NCBI RefSeq assembly: GCF_051603425.1
Contig: NZ_CP194411.1
Location: 2,046,001-2,110,000 of the forward strand
Direction: 5' to 3'
Length of the DNA: 64,000 nucleotides
From: Selenomonas sputigena_A
Lineage (GTDB): Bacteria; Bacillota; Negativicutes; Selenomonadales; Selenomonadaceae
Positions 38,186 through 46,746 of the stretch are shown here, piece after piece. A program made the translations under genes and the position numbers. Numbering within the stretch: position 1 is the first letter of the stretch; each line of letters starts with the position of its first letter. The notes under the pieces are model-generated. The model searched no databases. It was not told the DNA's origin and saw nothing but the letters and a program-made list of their open reading frames with translations.

Positions 38186-38234
38186 AAGGGGCTGTTGTAT
38201 GAGGGCAGAAATGCCTTCGTACGACAGCCCCTTT
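38186..38234. terminator. Bidirectional terminator between gatB and the lipoprotein gene
   Basis: AAGGGGCTGT (from 38186) pairs with ACAGCCCCTT (to 38233), and the stem continues inward over about 20 pairs with few mismatches. It serves convergent genes. Confidence 0.85.
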
Positions 38235-38246
38235 GAGTATCCGGGC

Positions 38247-39122
38247 TCAATGCTGGGCAGGTGCATGATTGCCCGTCTCCCGCTGCGCAGCTTCCTGTGC
38301 TTTTCGCAGACAGATATCGAAATAGTGTGAGAGATTCTTCTCCATGACGGCAGGATCTTTTTCGTTCGATGAGGATCCCTGATTGACGGAGAGCGTGGAA
38401 GCCCAGTCCGTGCTTCCTTTCAGTGAAAGAAAAAAGGAGGCAATGAAGGTTGCCTTCGTCAGATCTTCTTCGGTAGGCGTCAGATAGTAGAATGTAATAC
38501 TGCGCCCGTACAGAGCGGACAGCAGCGTGCCGTCGCCCTTCGGGCGATAGAGCTCATAAAGGCGTTTGCAGGCGGCTGTCATGTCCGCCCCCTGCGCACC
38601 GTCCGTGACGAAGATAAAATCGCCTTCTTCAAAGAGAGGAACTTGCCGATTGAGGTGTTTGCGTGTTGCGTTCGAGTGAATCAGCATCTCCGCCTCCTCG
38701 GTGGTGGCGGTGCGAAAATTGTACTCTGCCGTTATCGAGCGGATATGTTCATTGAGGTGCGCGGCATATCCCGTGGCATAGTGAAAGAACGCATTCGTAT
38801 CCCGCTGGGCGCAGGGGAGCGGAAGTGTGGGGCGGCGAACAACGGCATTACAGGAAAAGGTGAAATCGTTCGCTTCGTCGCGCAGGACGTATATCGCTCG
38901 CTGGAAGGGCTTCTCCTTTTCGAGTTGTGTTTCTTCCAGGACAAGGTGCGGATTACAGGCGGCAAATTTTTCCTCCACCATCGCAATCACATCGTCTGCC
39001 GTATAAGGATCGCTGTTTTCCGTGGCATACATAAACGAGCAGCCCGAGAGAATGAAGGTGGAGAGAAGCGAGAGTGCGCCAAATAAATCCCACAAGTGTA
39101 TCCGTTTGAATCCTGTAGTCAT
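38247..39122 (-). CDS. Putative lipoprotein, 291 aa
   Basis: Not recognised. The start is ATG at 39122 on the minus strand, preceded by GAAAGGA. The N-terminus is a lipoprotein signal: basic and hydrophobic segment ending in the lipobox LSGC, with Cys about residue 28 as the lipidated residue. The mature protein is about 260 residues with no further membrane segment: YTADDVIAMVEEKFAACNPH, VTDGAQGADMTAACKRLYELY, and a C-terminal region rich in charged residues. Likely anchored at the membrane facing the periplasm. It is convergent with gatB and has no operon partner. Confidence 0.82.
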   Translation of the reverse strand: MTTGFKRIHLWDLFGALSLLSTFILSGCSFMYATENSDPYTADDVIAMVEEKFAACNPHLVLEETQLEKEKPFQRAIYVLRDEANDFTFSCNAVVRRPTLPLPCAQRDTNAFFHYATGYAAHLNEHIRSITAEYNFRTATTEEAEMLIHSNATRKHLNRQVPLFEEGDFIFVTDGAQGADMTAACKRLYELYRPKGDGTLLSALYGRSITFYYLTPTEEDLTKATFIASFFLSLKGSTDWASTLSVNQGSSSNEKDPAVMEKNLSHYFDICLRKAQEAAQRETGNHAPAQH

Positions 39123-39199
39123 GGCGATGTCCTTTCTTATATATGGTTCGCTTAAGCATATTATAGGCAATCTTGTGCGTGTAGTTTACGATGAGAATG

Positions 39200-39303
39200 A
39201 AAGGGCTGCTGCACGACCCCATTTCTCTGCAACATGTAGTTTCTCATTCAAAACGGAGAGACTTATATGTGGTTAGAGAAAGGGAATGTGCAGCAGCCCC
39301 TTT
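39200..39303. terminator. 104-base palindrome between two minus-strand genes
   Basis: Outer 12-bp stem (39203-39214 with 39288-39299), an inner stem ATTTCTCT / AGAGAAAG, and partial pairing further in leave a loop of only a few bases. On the minus strand it follows the aminotransferase gene and ends in TTTCATTC, so it probably ends that transcript, though it is far larger than a usual terminator. Confidence 0.65.
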
Positions 39304-39347
39304 AGGATGATTTTTATGGGAGGCGAATGAGCAGAAGACTGGTAAAC

Positions 39348-40640
39348 CTATAGTTCGAATTTCGTCAGCACACACTCAAGCTCATCCAGGAGATTGGCGA
39401 TGTTTTCCCTTGTGATGACAAGTGGGGGCTGAAAGGCCAGGACATTTCTGGCTATGCCGTTTTTGCCGACGATGAAGCCGCGCTGCAGCATTTCTTCCAG
39501 AACCATGTCAAGCTCTTCCGGTGCGGGGCTCTTGTCAGCATGGACGAATTCTGCGCCGACCATGAGGCCAAGGCCTCGGATATCGCCGATGATCGGGTGT
39601 CTTTGCTGCAATTCGGCGAGACCGGCGCGAAGCTCCTGTCCACGCTCTGCGGCATTTTCGCAAAGGCGATGTTCCTCGATATAGTTTAGGACGGCAAGAC
39701 CGGCCGTGCTGGAGACAGGGTTTCCCCCGAGCGTCGAAGCCCCTGGTTTTGTGTAGGTGTCGGCGACCTTGGCAGTTGCGATAAAAGCGGAAATCGGCTG
39801 CCCGTTGCCGAGCGCTTTGGCGACGCACATGATGTCCGGGGTAATGCCGGCATGTTCGATGGCAAACATCTTGCCCGTGCGGGCAAAGCCTGTCTGTACC
39901 TCATCGGCGATGAAGAGACCGCCGTAGGAAGCGATGATTTCCTTCACACGCTTGAAGTAGCCCGGAGGCGGTACGATGATTCCTGCATTTCCTTGGATGC
40001 TTTCGGCGATGAAGGCGGCAGGTCGGCCGCTTGTAGCTGTCTTGATGATGGTTTCGACCTCATCGGCACAGGCAAGGCCGCATTCAGGGCGGCGCTTGCC
40101 CAGAGGACAGCGGTAGCAATAGGGGTTTGGCGTGAAATGGATGCCGCCGACGGGGTTCGGGTCGGTGCGCCACATGCCGATGCCCGTAAGGCTCATCGTG
40201 AGTTTTGTGCGTCCGTGCAGACCGTTTCGGAGCGCGATGAACTCGCTGCTTCCCGTACATATGGTTGCGAGCAACGCCGCACCTTCTGTGGCCTCTGTAC
40301 CTGTCGAGCAGAAGAAGCTTTTTTGCAGGTCGCCGGGCGTAACTTCAGCAAGTTTTTCTGCGAGCTGTACGAAATTTTCCGTGAGGTAAATATTGCATAC
40401 ATGCTGCAGGGTCTGGACTTGCTCGACGACCTTTGCCGTGATCTCGGGATTGCAGTGTCCGCAGTTGATGACGGAAACACCTGCGAAACAGTCGAGATAC
40501 TTTTTTCCTTCGCTGTCGTAGAGGTATTGCATGGCGCCGCGTACCATCTGGGGCGGTTCTTTATAGAAATGGGCGAGACAGGGCATGACGTATTTCTTTT
40601 TCTTTTCTATGATGGCCTTTGGACCGATAAATTCTTTCAA
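39348..40640 (-). CDS. Class III aminotransferase (PLP-dependent)
   Basis: 430 residues of the fold-type I, class III family (GABA, acetylornithine and alanine-glyoxylate aminotransferase 2 relatives). Visible: YLDCFAGVSVINCGHCNPEI, FFCSTGTEATEGAALLA (phosphate binding), LFIADEVQTGFARTGKMFA and the PLP Lys in CVAKALGNGQPISAF. An unusual Cys-rich insert, CYRCPLGKRRPECGLACADE, is seen around residues 175-195. TTG 40640 follows AAGGGGGG. It starts 21 bases after the U32 gene ends, so the two are probably co-transcribed. Substrate not assignable from sequence. Confidence 0.92.
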   Translation of the reverse strand: MKEFIGPKAIIEKKKKYVMPCLAHFYKEPPQMVRGAMQYLYDSEGKKYLDCFAGVSVINCGHCNPEITAKVVEQVQTLQHVCNIYLTENFVQLAEKLAEVTPGDLQKSFFCSTGTEATEGAALLATICTGSSEFIALRNGLHGRTKLTMSLTGIGMWRTDPNPVGGIHFTPNPYCYRCPLGKRRPECGLACADEVETIIKTATSGRPAAFIAESIQGNAGIIVPPPGYFKRVKEIIASYGGLFIADEVQTGFARTGKMFAIEHAGITPDIMCVAKALGNGQPISAFIATAKVADTYTKPGASTLGGNPVSSTAGLAVLNYIEEHRLCENAAERGQELRAGLAELQQRHPIIGDIRGLGLMVGAEFVHADKSPAPEELDMVLEEMLQRGFIVGKNGIARNVLAFQPPLVITRENIANLLDELECVLTKFEL

Positions 40641-40661
40641 ATGGAGCCCCCCTTGTATGAA

Positions 40662-42611
40662 TTATATAGAATCCTTCGATTCGCGAAAACGATAGATGCC
40701 GATGCCGAATTCACGGGGACTTTTTACTGCAAGTTCCGCCAAGGCGGCTTTGTCAAATGCTTTCTGTCCGTTTGCGAGTGCGTCAAGCGCTTCGCGATAT
40801 GTCCTCGTGGTGAGACGGACCAGCTCGGGTTCGTAATCTTGGGCTTCAATCCGATAGGAGGCAATGCCGTTGAATTTTTCGAGGTATGGGTAAAGACACA
40901 GATCCTTTGCGAAGTAGAGATGGTTGCGCCCAAACTGATCGATGCGGATGCTGTGGACTTCGCCTGCCCTGTCGCGCAGGGCGTAGCGGCGGTCGAGAAA
41001 TTCCGGGTTCTTCAGCGGATCGTAGCTGCCGAGGGACATCTCAGGCAGGTTATGGTCAAGAATCATGGACTCGTAAGAGCCGTGCACAACTACTTCGATC
41101 GGCAGTTCCGAGGCTTCAACGAGAGCGCGCAGCTGCTCGAAGGAGAGCTCGAAGGAGGCGGTTCCCATGATGAGGCCGTTTTTCTTGAGAAAGCGTGCCG
41201 CATAGTGATTGAAGAGATTGAAGGAGACATCTGCCTGCACGGGAAGTTCAGTGAGTGTCTGCGCGAGGCGCAAGGATCCGAGGTTGCTCACGAGAATGCC
41301 GGCAGGTCCGATATGACGCAGGGCAGTGAAAAACTGCTCGAGTTCGCCGCATTCACGGCGCATGGTGGTACGCGGCGTGTTCACAAAGATTTTTGTGCCG
41401 TTCGATTGCGCGGCACCGATGATGGTTTCGATATCCGAAAGACGCCAAGGCCTTTTGGGGCGGAAAGCTTCGCCGCCGATATAGACGGCATCAGCTCCGC
41501 CTTCGATAGCGGCATGGGCGCTCGCCATATCGCCGACGCGCACGGAGAGACGGCGATGCTCGGTGTTTTTCTTTTCGATGGGGCGTTCCGACTTGAGGAT
41601 TTCATCCCGGAAGCCTGCTTCTTTTACAGCTTCGCTGAAGAAGCGTGGCTCACGTTTGCCGTCAAAACCGATATCCCGAGCCGAGGTTGGGCCGAGGGCG
41701 AAGGTTGTCGTGAAATCGCGCGCCCGGTTTTCGAAAAGGTCGCGCCAGCCGTCTTCATCCACTTGGTAACCTACAGGATCGGAGATATAGGCGTCAATAG
41801 CTTTTCGATAGGTGCGGACAATGCGGCGAATGAAATCCGCCGGCCGCATGCGTCCCTCGATTTTGAAAGAATGGACGCCTGCCTGTATGAGTTCGGGGAT
41901 ATTGCGGTACATGCACATATCCTTGAGCGCTAATTTATAGGCTCCCTGGCTGTCTGCATCGAGAATCTCGCCTGTATTTTCGTCTATGAGCTCATAAGCC
42001 CAGCGACAGGGTTTCAGGCAGCGGCCGCGGTTGCCGCTTTGGCCGAAGAGAACGCCTGAGTGGATGCATTGGCCGCTTTCGGACATGCACATGTCGCCAT
42101 GCATGAAATATTCGACTTCGATTCCGGTGCGTTCCTTAAAAAGGCTGAGTTCGGAGAGTGTCATTTCACGTCCAACGACGATGCGCGTAATGCCGTATTC
42201 TTTGAGTTTTTTTATTGCCGCCTCATTATGCGTGTTCATCATGACAGATGTGTGAAGGTCGATATCGATGCCGAGTTCACGCACGAGTTCCAGTACGGCG
42301 AAGTCCTGTACTAAAATGGCGTCAGGACGAATCTCCTGCAGGTATTTCAGGTATTCGCGCAGGGCGGGAAGCTCCTCTTCGCTGATGAGATTGTTCAGGG
42401 TGATATAGAGCTTGACGTTTCTTTCATGTGAAAAATCGATGGCTTTTTTCAGCATCGCGTTGTCAAAATTCGTATCACCGTGGTGCATTCGCATATTGAA
42501 ATGCTTGCCGCCAAGATAGACAGCATCCGCCCCGGACTCCACAGCGGCAACAAGGGCATCCCATGTGCCGGCCGGTGCGAGGAGCTCCACGGAATTACGG
42601 GTCAATAGCAT
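40662..42611 (-). CDS. Peptidase U32-family protein
   Basis: About 649 residues. Two related halves: an N-terminal U32 domain (LLAPAGTWDALVAAVESGADAVYLGG) with the family signature around EYFMHGDMCMSESGQC, GQSGNRGRCLKPCRWAYEL, and a second barrel-like part beginning near VRVGDMASAHAAIEGGADAVYIGG. U32 members include collagenase-like proteases and RlhA/TrhP RNA hydroxylation factors, so a tRNA or rRNA modification role is as likely as proteolysis. ATG 42611 on the minus strand has AAAGGAG upstream at a rather long distance. It leads the aminotransferase gene. Confidence 0.9.
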   Translation of the reverse strand: MLLTRNSVELLAPAGTWDALVAAVESGADAVYLGGKHFNMRMHHGDTNFDNAMLKKAIDFSHERNVKLYITLNNLISEEELPALREYLKYLQEIRPDAILVQDFAVLELVRELGIDIDLHTSVMMNTHNEAAIKKLKEYGITRIVVGREMTLSELSLFKERTGIEVEYFMHGDMCMSESGQCIHSGVLFGQSGNRGRCLKPCRWAYELIDENTGEILDADSQGAYKLALKDMCMYRNIPELIQAGVHSFKIEGRMRPADFIRRIVRTYRKAIDAYISDPVGYQVDEDGWRDLFENRARDFTTTFALGPTSARDIGFDGKREPRFFSEAVKEAGFRDEILKSERPIEKKNTEHRRLSVRVGDMASAHAAIEGGADAVYIGGEAFRPKRPWRLSDIETIIGAAQSNGTKIFVNTPRTTMRRECGELEQFFTALRHIGPAGILVSNLGSLRLAQTLTELPVQADVSFNLFNHYAARFLKKNGLIMGTASFELSFEQLRALVEASELPIEVVVHGSYESMILDHNLPEMSLGSYDPLKNPEFLDRRYALRDRAGEVHSIRIDQFGRNHLYFAKDLCLYPYLEKFNGIASYRIEAQDYEPELVRLTTRTYREALDALANGQKAFDKAALAELAVKSPREFGIGIYRFRESKDSI

Positions 42612-42700
42612 ATTTCTTTTTGCTCCTTTGCTCACAAAATTTCCGATTAGAGTATAGTATATCATATTTCATTCATTTGGGGCGAATTTGGGTAAAAGAT

Positions 42701-42729
42701 TTGCCTTTTCTTCCATAGTGTAATATACT
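42701..42729 (+). promoter_or_regulatory. Promoter of pheST
   Basis: TTGCCT (42701-42706), 17-base spacer, TATACT (42724-42729). Confidence 0.65.
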
Positions 42730-42734
42730 TGTTA

Positions 42735-42848
42735 GGTATTACGGTGACAGGGAAGTGTCAGCCGGGCGCAGCGCCGCCGACCGTTATCTTTCGGCGAACG
42801 CGCGGAAAGCCTTCGCCCCTTGGCGGGGGTGGGGGCGTTCTTTTTTTA
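42735..42848 (+). promoter_or_regulatory. pheST leader with intrinsic terminator (attenuator)
   Basis: A GC-rich leader ends in GAACGC (42796-42801) / GCGTTC (42835-42840) with an inner CGCCCC/GGGGCG stem, then seven T (42841-42847), 33 bases before pheS. It would stop transcription unless an upstream structure competes; CGCCG near 42773 can pair with CGGCG at 42792. No T-box motif or Phe-rich leader peptide is seen, so the signal sensed is unknown. Confidence 0.7.
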
Positions 42849-42879
42849 GCGTCCGTTTTCGGATCTTTGGGAGGTAAGC

Positions 42880-43908
42880 ATGGAAGAGCAGATAGCGAAA
42901 ATTCGGGAAAAGGCCATAACGGACATCGAGTCATCCCTTGTGGGATTGGCAGAACTTCAGGATATACGTGTGAAGACTTTGGGCAAGAAGGGAGAACTCA
43001 CATCGATATTGCGCGGGATGGGCAAGCTTTCCCCGGAAGAACGCCCGCGCATCGGCCAGATTGTCAATGAAGCGCGCGAAGCAATTGAGGCATGTCTGGA
43101 GAAGAAGCGTGCGGAACTCGAGCAGGCGGAATTGACGCGAAAGATTGCAGAAGAGAAGCTTGATGTTACCCTGCCGGGACGCTGCGAGCCGTTGGGCTCC
43201 CTTCATCCGCTGACGATTACGCTTGACCGCATCAAGAATATCTTCATGGATATGGGATACAGCGTGGAAGAAGGGCCGGAAATCGAACGCGATCATTATA
43301 ATTTCGAAGCCCTGAATTTGCCGAAGGATCATCCGGCACGCGATATGCAGGATTCCTTCTACATCACGGAAGATATCTTAATGCGCACGCATACTTCCCC
43401 GGTGCAGGCGCGCACGATGCAGGCGCACGAACCGAATTCCCCGATTCGTATGATTGCTCCGGGTCGCGTTTATCGCCGCGATGATTATGATGCGACACAT
43501 TCGCCGATGTTTACGCAAGTCGAGGGGCTTGTTGTCGATAAGGGCATCCGCTTTTCCGATCTCAAGGGGACGCTCGAGGACTTCTTGCGCCAGATGTTTG
43601 ACGAGAAGGCTCGCGTACGCTTCCGCCCGAGTTTTTTCCCCTTCACGGAACCGAGCACGGAAGTTGATATCTCGTGCGTCATGTGTCATGGGGAAGGCTG
43701 CCGTGTTTGCAAGGGAACGGGCTGGCTCGAGATTCTCGGTGCCGGCATGGTACATCCGAATGTATTGACGATGAGCGGCTATGACCCGAAGCGGGTCAGC
43801 GGCTTTGCATTCGGCATGGGGGTCGAGCGCATCGCGATGCTTTCCTATGGCATTGACGATCTGCGGCTCTTCTATGACAACGATGTGCGCTTCCTGCGTC
43901 AGTTCTGA
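42880..43908 (+). CDS. pheS: Phenylalanyl-tRNA synthetase alpha subunit
   Basis: 342 residues; catalytic subunit of the (alpha-beta)2 enzyme. An N-terminal coiled coil (1-85) precedes the class II core: GRVYRRDDYDATHSPMFTQV (motif 2 region) and FAFGMGVERIAMLSYGIDDL (motif 3). The Cys-rich turn CVMCHGEGCRVCKGTGWLEI is normal for the bacterial subunit. ATG 42880 follows GGGAGG. pheT follows after 11 bases. Confidence 0.97.
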   Translation: MEEQIAKIREKAITDIESSLVGLAELQDIRVKTLGKKGELTSILRGMGKLSPEERPRIGQIVNEAREAIEACLEKKRAELEQAELTRKIAEEKLDVTLPGRCEPLGSLHPLTITLDRIKNIFMDMGYSVEEGPEIERDHYNFEALNLPKDHPARDMQDSFYITEDILMRTHTSPVQARTMQAHEPNSPIRMIAPGRVYRRDDYDATHSPMFTQVEGLVVDKGIRFSDLKGTLEDFLRQMFDEKARVRFRPSFFPFTEPSTEVDISCVMCHGEGCRVCKGTGWLEILGAGMVHPNVLTMSGYDPKRVSGFAFGMGVERIAMLSYGIDDLRLFYDNDVRFLRQF

Positions 43909-43919
43909 GGAGGGAAATT

Positions 43920-46352
43920 ATGCAGGTATCCATAAAATGGCTTCATGACTATATTGATTTTCACGAGACAGCGGAAGAACTGGCGGATGCGTATACAATG
44001 GCGGGAGTGCCCGTGGAAAATGTCGTGCGTGCGGATGCGGGACTGGCGAAAGTCGTTACGGGGCGAATCGAGGAGCTCAGGCCAAACCCTGACTCCGACC
44101 ATCTTCTTGTTTGCCGGATGAATGTGGGTGAAAAGGAGCAAATCACAGTTCAGACAGGGGCCGACAATGTACATGAAGGCGATATCGTTCCCGTTGCGTT
44201 GGTAGGGGCACATTTGCCGAATGGCTTGAAAATTTCCAAGGGTAAGATGCGAGGTATTGTTTCCAACGGTATGCTTTGCTCCGCCGGTGAATTGAAGCTT
44301 GATGAAACGATGCTGACGCAGGGACAAGCGGACGGCATTTATATCTTGCCGCCGGATACGCCGGTAGGCATTCCCGTCAGCCAGGTTTTTGGTCTGGACG
44401 ACGTCGTTTTGGAATTTGAGCTCACGGCAAACCGCGGCGATTGTTTCAGCGTATTCGGCCTTGTACGGGAAGCTGCCGTCCTCACCGGAAATAAGCCGAG
44501 ATGGCCGCGAATCAACGTCAAAGAGGATGCGGGGGAGAAAGCTGCCGATCTCATCGAAATCGAGATCGAGGATGAAGAGCTTTGCAGCCGCTTTTCCGCA
44601 CGTGTTCTGCGGAATGTCAAAATAGCTCCTTCGCCGCGTTGGATGAAGGAACGCCTGGAAGCGGCGGGCATTCGCTCCATAAATAATGTGGTCGATGTGA
44701 CGAACTTCGTCATGGTCGAGCTCGGTCAACCGATGCACGCCTATGATTACGATCAGATTGCGGGACATAAACTCACAGCACGCCGCGCCAAAGAGGGAGA
44801 GATGCTTCATACGCTTGACGATTCCTCGCGCCGCGCGAAAGGGACGGAACTCGTAATTGCAGATGCAGAAAAGGCGGCCGGATTGGCAGGCGTTATGGGC
44901 GGCCTTGAAACGGAGGTTACCGAATCGACGACGACGGTTGTTCTTGAGGCGGCCTCTTTCGATGGGGTGAGCATTCGTCGTACAAGCCGTGCGCTTGGGC
45001 TCCATTCTGAGTCTTCCGGGCGTTTTGAGCGCGGTGTTGATGTTGAGCACACTGTGCGGGCTCTTGACCGTGCCGCGCAGCTTCTGCAGGATATGGGAGC
45101 CTGCACGGTAACAGAGGGGATTGTCGATGTTTATCCCGTACGCAGGAATGAGGTAGAAGTGCGCTTTACGGCAGATGAAATCAATAGCCGTCTTGGTACG
45201 AATATTTCCGGTGCAAGGATGACGAGCATCCTCGAAAGTCTGGGGTTTGGCATCTGGGAGGAAGAGGAAAGGTATATCGCTTCCGTACCCTCCTGGCGCG
45301 GTGATGTGACTTCGATGGAGGATATTTCGGAAGAAGTGGCGCGTATCCATGGCTATGACAAGATTCCGGCGACGCGTCCCTATGGTGAAACGGTGCAGGG
45401 ACGCCAAAGCGAACAACAAGATTTTATTGATGATATCAAGAGAATCCTTGTGGGACTTGGCATGACGGAAACGCTTTCTCTCAGTTTCATGAACTCGTCT
45501 ATGTTTGATAAACTGCAAGTGCCAGAGGAGAGTTCCCTGCGCTGTGCCGTCCCCATCATGAATCCACTGACAGACGAGTACCCGCTTGTGCGTACGACGC
45601 TTCTGGCGAGTGTGCTTGAAAATGCTCAGCGTAATTTTTCACGCAAGAATACAGATTTACGCTTTTTTGAGGCGGCGCCCGTTTTCCTGCCCAAAGGACT
45701 TCCGGTGACAGAGCAGCCGGATGAAGAAATGATGCTGGCAGGACTGATCACGGGACGTCGTTATCCCGTCGGTTGGAACCAAAACAATGATGCGATTGAC
45801 TTTTATGATATGAAAGGCATCGTTGAGGAGCTTTTGAAGCAGCTTTCTATCACGAAATATGCGGTGGAGCCCGGTGAACATTTTGCGCTTCATCCGGGAA
45901 AAACGGCTTTTTTGAAAAAGGGCAGAGAAATCATTGCCGTTCTTGGAGAAGTGCATCCTGTTGTCTTGGCGGCGCTTGGCATTCCCCAGAAAATATATGT
46001 CTTTGAAATGAATATCGGAACCTTGATGAAGTATAGGGCGAAGAATTTCCATTATGAACCGCTGCCGCGCTTCCCGGCAATTACGCGCGATCTTGCGCTT
46101 CTCGTCGATGAAGGTGTGGCTGCAGAGTCTGTGACGTGCGTGATTAAGCGCAGTGCAGGCAAGTATTTCAAGGAACTGCGGCTTTTTGACGTCTATACGG
46201 GGGCACAGGTTGCGGCAGGCAAGAAAAGCATGGCCTTCAGTGTCGATTTCCAGTCACTGGATAAGACGCTGAAAGATGAGGAAGCGGATGCCGCCGTGGA
46301 GAAGATTCTTGCGGATCTTCAAAAAGAATGCGGCGCAGAGCTTCGCGCTTAG
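43920..46352 (+). CDS. pheT: Phenylalanyl-tRNA synthetase beta subunit
   Basis: 810 residues, the full bacterial length. In order: tRNA-binding EMAP-like domain (about 40-150; NPDSDHLLVCRMNVG), B3/B4 editing domain (about 205-390), B5 domain (about 405-475), core fold and the C-terminal FDX-ACB domain (RFPAITRDLALLVDEGV) that contacts the anticodon. ATG 43920 follows GAGGAGGG. Co-transcribed with pheS; zapA is 27 bases downstream. Confidence 0.97.
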   Translation: MQVSIKWLHDYIDFHETAEELADAYTMAGVPVENVVRADAGLAKVVTGRIEELRPNPDSDHLLVCRMNVGEKEQITVQTGADNVHEGDIVPVALVGAHLPNGLKISKGKMRGIVSNGMLCSAGELKLDETMLTQGQADGIYILPPDTPVGIPVSQVFGLDDVVLEFELTANRGDCFSVFGLVREAAVLTGNKPRWPRINVKEDAGEKAADLIEIEIEDEELCSRFSARVLRNVKIAPSPRWMKERLEAAGIRSINNVVDVTNFVMVELGQPMHAYDYDQIAGHKLTARRAKEGEMLHTLDDSSRRAKGTELVIADAEKAAGLAGVMGGLETEVTESTTTVVLEAASFDGVSIRRTSRALGLHSESSGRFERGVDVEHTVRALDRAAQLLQDMGACTVTEGIVDVYPVRRNEVEVRFTADEINSRLGTNISGARMTSILESLGFGIWEEEERYIASVPSWRGDVTSMEDISEEVARIHGYDKIPATRPYGETVQGRQSEQQDFIDDIKRILVGLGMTETLSLSFMNSSMFDKLQVPEESSLRCAVPIMNPLTDEYPLVRTTLLASVLENAQRNFSRKNTDLRFFEAAPVFLPKGLPVTEQPDEEMMLAGLITGRRYPVGWNQNNDAIDFYDMKGIVEELLKQLSITKYAVEPGEHFALHPGKTAFLKKGREIIAVLGEVHPVVLAALGIPQKIYVFEMNIGTLMKYRAKNFHYEPLPRFPAITRDLALLVDEGVAAESVTCVIKRSAGKYFKELRLFDVYTGAQVAAGKKSMAFSVDFQSLDKTLKDEEADAAVEKILADLQKECGAELRA

Positions 46353-46379
46353 GACAGAAAAGGAAAAGCGGGTGAGACG

Positions 46380-46631
46380 ATGGAAAAGAAGAAAGTAGTT
46401 GTCGAGATTTTCGGCGAAACGTATCCGCTCCGAAGCGATGCGGGTGCTGATTATGTGCGAACGCTCGCCAAAATGGTTGACGACAAGATGCGCGATGTCG
46501 CGACGAAAACCCGCAGCTTTTCCGGCAACAAAATCGGTGTGCTTGCAGCACTCCAGATTGCCGATGAATACTTCAAGCTGAAAAAGGATTACGATGAATT
46601 GCTCGCCTTGCTGGAAGAACCGAATGGCTGA
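46380..46631 (+). CDS. zapA: Cell division protein ZapA
   Basis: 83 residues; bundles FtsZ filaments at midcell. Typical N-terminus KKKVVVEIFGETYPLRSDAGADYVRTLAKMVDDKMRDV (in two parts, beta strands then helix), followed by the coiled-coil helix KIGVLAALQIADEYFKLKKD. The downstream position after pheT is common in Firmicutes. It ends at a very strong bidirectional terminator. Confidence 0.93.
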   Translation: MEKKKVVVEIFGETYPLRSDAGADYVRTLAKMVDDKMRDVATKTRSFSGNKIGVLAALQIADEYFKLKKDYDELLALLEEPNG

Positions 46632-46635
46632 GCGA

Positions 46636-46699
46636 AATACAGCACGCAAACAAAAAAGCCTTCCGATTGAGGTAGGCTTTTTTGTTTGCGTGCTGTATT
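46636..46699. terminator. Bidirectional terminator with perfect 26-bp stem
   Basis: Positions 46636-46661 are the exact reverse complement of 46674-46699, with a 12-base loop. Runs of six A and six T lie within the arms, so it works for both zapA and the convergent nadE gene. Confidence 0.95.
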
Positions 46700-46746
46700 G
46701 GAAAAAGAAGGCGGTTGTTTTGGGGAGAAGGCAGACGCCGGAGGCG

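Noticed and set aside
39852..41933. Open frame of 693 codons on the plus strand opposite the aminotransferase and U32 genes
   Set aside because: Shadow of two recognisable minus-strand genes; it has no ribosome-binding site and no family motifs.
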